Origin: Chloroflexia bacterium
GTDB taxonomy: Bacteria; Chloroflexota; Chloroflexia; Thermomicrobiales; JALYUS01
Reading direction: 5' to 3'
Assembly: GCA_025924435.1 (NCBI GenBank)
Contig: JAICIL010000200.1
Location: 1-8,307, forward strand
Length of the DNA: 8,307 nt
This document shows, one piece after another, positions 6,548-8,307 of the stretch. Made by a program: the position numbers and the translations under genes. Numbering within the stretch: position 1 is the first letter of the stretch; each line of letters starts with the position of its first letter. Below the pieces are notes generated by a model. The model was given only the letters and a program-made list of their open reading frames with translations, was not told where the DNA came from and made no database searches.

Positions 6548-6595
6548 CCTCTCGGTATCGCGTGCGGCACGCGAGTTGCTGCGGACCGTGCAACG

Positions 6596-6614
6596 CCCTG
6601 CCGGACGGGCAGGG
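6596..6614 (+). other. GC-rich hairpin upstream of the 96-residue gene
   Basis: CCCTGCC (6596-6602) pairs perfectly with GGCAGGG (6608-6614) around a five-base loop. No T tract follows on either strand, so it is not a standard intrinsic terminator. It would end 13 bases before the GGGGGA ribosome binding site (6628-6633) of the next gene, where it could affect mRNA structure or stability (inference). Confidence 0.4.
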
Positions 6615-6640
6615 ATGACGCGCCCACGGGGGATGATGCG

Positions 6641-6931
6641 ATGCAACCGAACGAACCGACGGCACTGATGGAACACTGGCTCGCCACCGATCCGGAGAGC
6701 GCGATGCGCCTGCGGCAATTCTCCGCCGAGTATGGGGAAAAAGGCTTCCGCGACGAGGCCGAGGATTTCCTGACCGCCAACCCCGGCACGAGCGCGATCG
6801 CGGAAGAGTTGCTCCGGTGGGCGGCCGGCCGCTCGCCGCGCACCACCCGCTATCAGACGCTCGAATGGGTCTGCGGGCAGATTGATTGGGACTACCTCGC
6901 CGATCATGCCCCTCCGCAGCCGCCCGCGTAG
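6641..6931 (+). CDS. Hypothetical 96-residue soluble protein
   Basis: I do not recognise this protein. It is acidic and probably mostly helical, with no signal peptide or membrane segment. Notable stretches are LMEHWLATDPESAMRLRQF (9-27), FRDEAEDFLTANPG (36-49), AIAEELLRWAAGRSP (52-66) and a tryptophan-containing end, LEWVCGQIDWDYLADHAPP, before a Pro-rich tail. Three tryptophans and several aromatic residues suggest a folded domain rather than a random frame. ATG 6641 has GGGGGA (6628-6633) seven bases upstream, a good ribosome binding site. It is 117 bases after the acetyltransferase gene on the same strand and converges with the SMP-30-type gene downstream. Function is unknown and nothing nearby points to one. 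Confidence 0.7.
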   Translation: MQPNEPTALMEHWLATDPESAMRLRQFSAEYGEKGFRDEAEDFLTANPGTSAIAEELLRWAAGRSPRTTRYQTLEWVCGQIDWDYLADHAPPQPPA

Positions 6932-7114
6932 TTCACCGACGGGCATGGTCCATGCGGCAACGCGATATCGGTCTCGGCACGATGTCGGCTCTATCTCACC
7001 CGCACGCCGCTCGCCGCATCGGTCGTCGTGTCGCGCCGTCCGGCTGCACGGCGGGGCGGACGAACCGCGCGCGGGATGTGCGGGCATTTTGAGGAGTATT
7101 TAAGGAACGTGGGG

Positions 7115-8017
7115 TCACGACGGGAGCCAGGGGCGCTGTCGCGGCGGCTGGAGGTAACCCCGGCGGCCCGTATCCTTGACGTGGTAGAGGTGGCCGTCAA
7201 TTGTCGTGACGTAGAGGGTGCGGAGGTCCGCATCGCCGAAGGTGCAGTTGGTCGGGCGACCGGCGGGGACGGGATGCTCCTCCAGCACCGTGCCGTCCGG
7301 CGCGAAGACGGCGACGCGGCAGCCCGGCCCGCCGAGTTCCCAGCCGCAGGTGGCGACGATGTTCCCCTCCGTGTCGAAGCACATGCCGTCAATGCCCCGG
7401 TTCGCCCCGAAATCGTGCAGCACCGTGTACTGGCCGAGCGTCCCGTCCGCGTTGATCGGGTATCCGCGGAGTTGCCGCGTTGCCGTCTCTGTGTAGTCGC
7501 TCTGCGCGACATAGAGCGTGCGTTCGTCCGGGGAGAGGAGGATGCCGTTCGGGCGGGTGGTGTCGAAGGTCATCCGTTCGATCTGCCACGGCGTCGAACC
7601 GTCGGCATTCGGCGCGATGCGGTAGACGGAGTCGTGATCGAGTGCGCGTCCCTCCTGCTCGCCGTAGCGCGGGTCGGTAAAGTAGATGCGCCCCTGGCTA
7701 TCGAGCGCAAGGTCGTTCGGGGCGTTGAGCCGCTTCCCCTCGAACTGGTTGACGAGGACGGTCTTTGTGCCGTTCGTGTCGTAGCAGGCCATCGCGCCGC
7801 TGACGCTCTCGCAGGCGAAGAGGCGACCGTCCGGGGCGAAGAGCAGGCCGTTCGTGCCATTCGTCTCCGCGTAGACGGTGGCGATCGTCCGCGCGGCGGG
7901 ATCCCAGCGGAGGATGCGATCCTGGCGGATCGCCGTGAAGAAGAGGCCGCTACCGTCCCATGCCGGCCCTTCCGTGATCGTCATCGGCCCCGCGAGCAGT
8001 TCGAACGTCCATGCCAT
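7115..8017 (-). CDS. SMP-30/gluconolactonase/regucalcin-family hydrolase
   Basis: 300 residues, the usual size of this six-bladed beta-propeller family of metal-dependent lactonases and esterases. The family's divalent-metal ligands are all present by motif: E16 in TEGPAW, N157 in RPNGILLSPD and D210 in RGIDGMCFD. The substrate-contact asparagine is N101 in LNAPNDLALDSQGRIYFTDP. Blade motifs such as NGLLFAPDGRLFACE (56-70) recur. There is no signal peptide, so it is probably cytoplasmic. The likely reaction is hydrolysis of a sugar lactone such as gluconolactone, but this family is broad and the exact substrate is uncertain. ATG 8017 is chosen because GGGAGGA stands six bases before it and the family begins close to here. 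The in-frame extension to 8065 lacks such a site. It stands alone, convergent with the 96-residue gene. No sugar-pathway gene is adjacent. Confidence 0.93.
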   Translation of the reverse strand: MAWTFELLAGPMTITEGPAWDGSGLFFTAIRQDRILRWDPAARTIATVYAETNGTNGLLFAPDGRLFACESVSGAMACYDTNGTKTVLVNQFEGKRLNAPNDLALDSQGRIYFTDPRYGEQEGRALDHDSVYRIAPNADGSTPWQIERMTFDTTRPNGILLSPDERTLYVAQSDYTETATRQLRGYPINADGTLGQYTVLHDFGANRGIDGMCFDTEGNIVATCGWELGGPGCRVAVFAPDGTVLEEHPVPAGRPTNCTFGDADLRTLYVTTIDGHLYHVKDTGRRGYLQPPRQRPWLPS

Positions 8018-8023
8018 CGCGTT

Positions 8024-8030
8024 TCCTCCC
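8024..8030 (-). promoter_or_regulatory. Shine-Dalgarno site of the SMP-30-type gene
   Basis: The minus strand reads GGGAGGA followed by six bases and ATG at 8017. This decides the start against the upstream candidate at 8065. Confidence 0.75.
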
Positions 8031-8077
8031 GCTATCTCTCGCTGTGCGCTCTCGTCGCGCGCCACGCTGCGATCGTG

Positions 8078-8108
8078 AGCATATCAGAACGCGGTAGCCG
8101 GTAGTCAG
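8078..8108 (-). promoter_or_regulatory. Possible promoter of the SMP-30-type gene
   Basis: On the minus strand, CTGACT (8103-8108, four of six of TTGACA) is followed after 19 bases by TATGCT (8078-8083, four of six of TATAAT). The -10 is preceded by TGA, the extended -10 pattern TGn. It would give a leader of about 55 bases. Each element is imperfect and the spacer is long. Confidence 0.35.
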
Positions 8109-8156
8109 TGTCAGTAATGGATATTCAGCACAGAACGTACGCGGTTGGGGATTTTT

Positions 8157-8307
8157 CCCGGTGGGGGGGGGGGGGCCCCCCGCGCCCCCCCCCCCGGCGC
8201 CCCCCCCCCCCCCCCCCGGGGGGCCCCGGCACCCCCCCCGGGCAGGTTTACGGAGCCGGCCGACCCCCCCGGGGACCGACCCGCCCCCCCCGGGGGCGGG
8301 GGACCGG
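8157..8307. other. G/C homopolymer low-complexity tail, probable assembly artefact
   Basis: From about 8157 to the end the sequence is nearly all G and C, with runs of 13 G (8163-8175) and 18 C (8200-8217) and repeated CCCCGGGG-type blocks. A and T almost vanish, apart from a short patch GCAGGTTTACGGAG near 8242-8255. There is no codon structure. The abrupt change from ordinary intergenic DNA, at the window edge, fits low-quality base calls or a contig end better than real sequence. Confidence 0.75.

Noticed and set aside
6943..6955. Inverted repeat GCATGG-T-CCATGC after the 96-residue gene as a terminator
   Set aside because: The loop is too tight for the full stem, the stem is short and no T tract follows. 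The 183-base convergent gap holds no other terminator that I can support.
7028..8104. A 358-codon plus-strand frame opposite the SMP-30-type gene
   Set aside because: Arg/Ala/Val-rich shadow with no recognisable motif; the minus-strand gene has all family residues and a ribosome binding site.

Overview
The window is GC-rich (roughly two-thirds G+C or more by eye), bacterial and densely coding. It carries eight protein genes that I can support, one intrinsic terminator, one palindromic intergenic repeat and a low-complexity stretch at the right edge. The style fits Chloroflexota (Thermomicrobia-like) or a similar high-GC soil or thermophilic lineage: kinase-TM-repeat proteins, TolB-type propellers, mixed ATG/TTG starts, purine-rich Shine-Dalgarno sites, and an inverted CCTAACCCCCGGCCCC-type repeat. 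No rRNA or other taxonomic marker is present, so this assignment is a guess.

Left part (1-1770), minus strand: an OmpR/PhoB-type response regulator (884-1567, TTG start) is followed 19 bases later by a 10-helix EamA/DMT-type transporter (10-864). They look like one operon. No histidine kinase is visible. Divergently, on the plus strand, lies a short, very hydrophilic 103-residue protein (1774-2085) with a strong ribosome binding site and a textbook hairpin terminator (2109-2135).

Centre (2151-5925), plus strand: a 125-bp palindromic element (2151-2275) separates the terminator from the largest gene (2356-4764). That gene encodes a membrane protein with an N-terminal protein-kinase fold, one transmembrane helix, five or six 45-residue TPR-like repeats in exact register, and an unrecognised C-terminal domain. 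The kinase fold has lost the lysine, catalytic aspartate and DFG aspartate, so it is a predicted pseudokinase. Next on the same strand is a membrane-anchored TolB-like beta-propeller (4894-5925), then a GNAT acetyltransferase (5954-6523). The first two genes plausibly form a surface or sensory module with a non-catalytic cytoplasmic kinase-like domain. This is the most interesting part of the window.

Right part (6524-8307): a small unrecognised 96-residue protein (6641-6931, plus strand) converges on an SMP-30/gluconolactonase/regucalcin-family hydrolase (7115-8017, minus strand) whose expected metal and substrate residues are all present. The last 150 bases are almost pure G/C homopolymer and look like a sequencing or assembly artefact at a contig end. 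No CRISPR array, tRNA, rRNA, insertion sequence or phage gene was found, and no stretch over 300 bases lacks an explanation.
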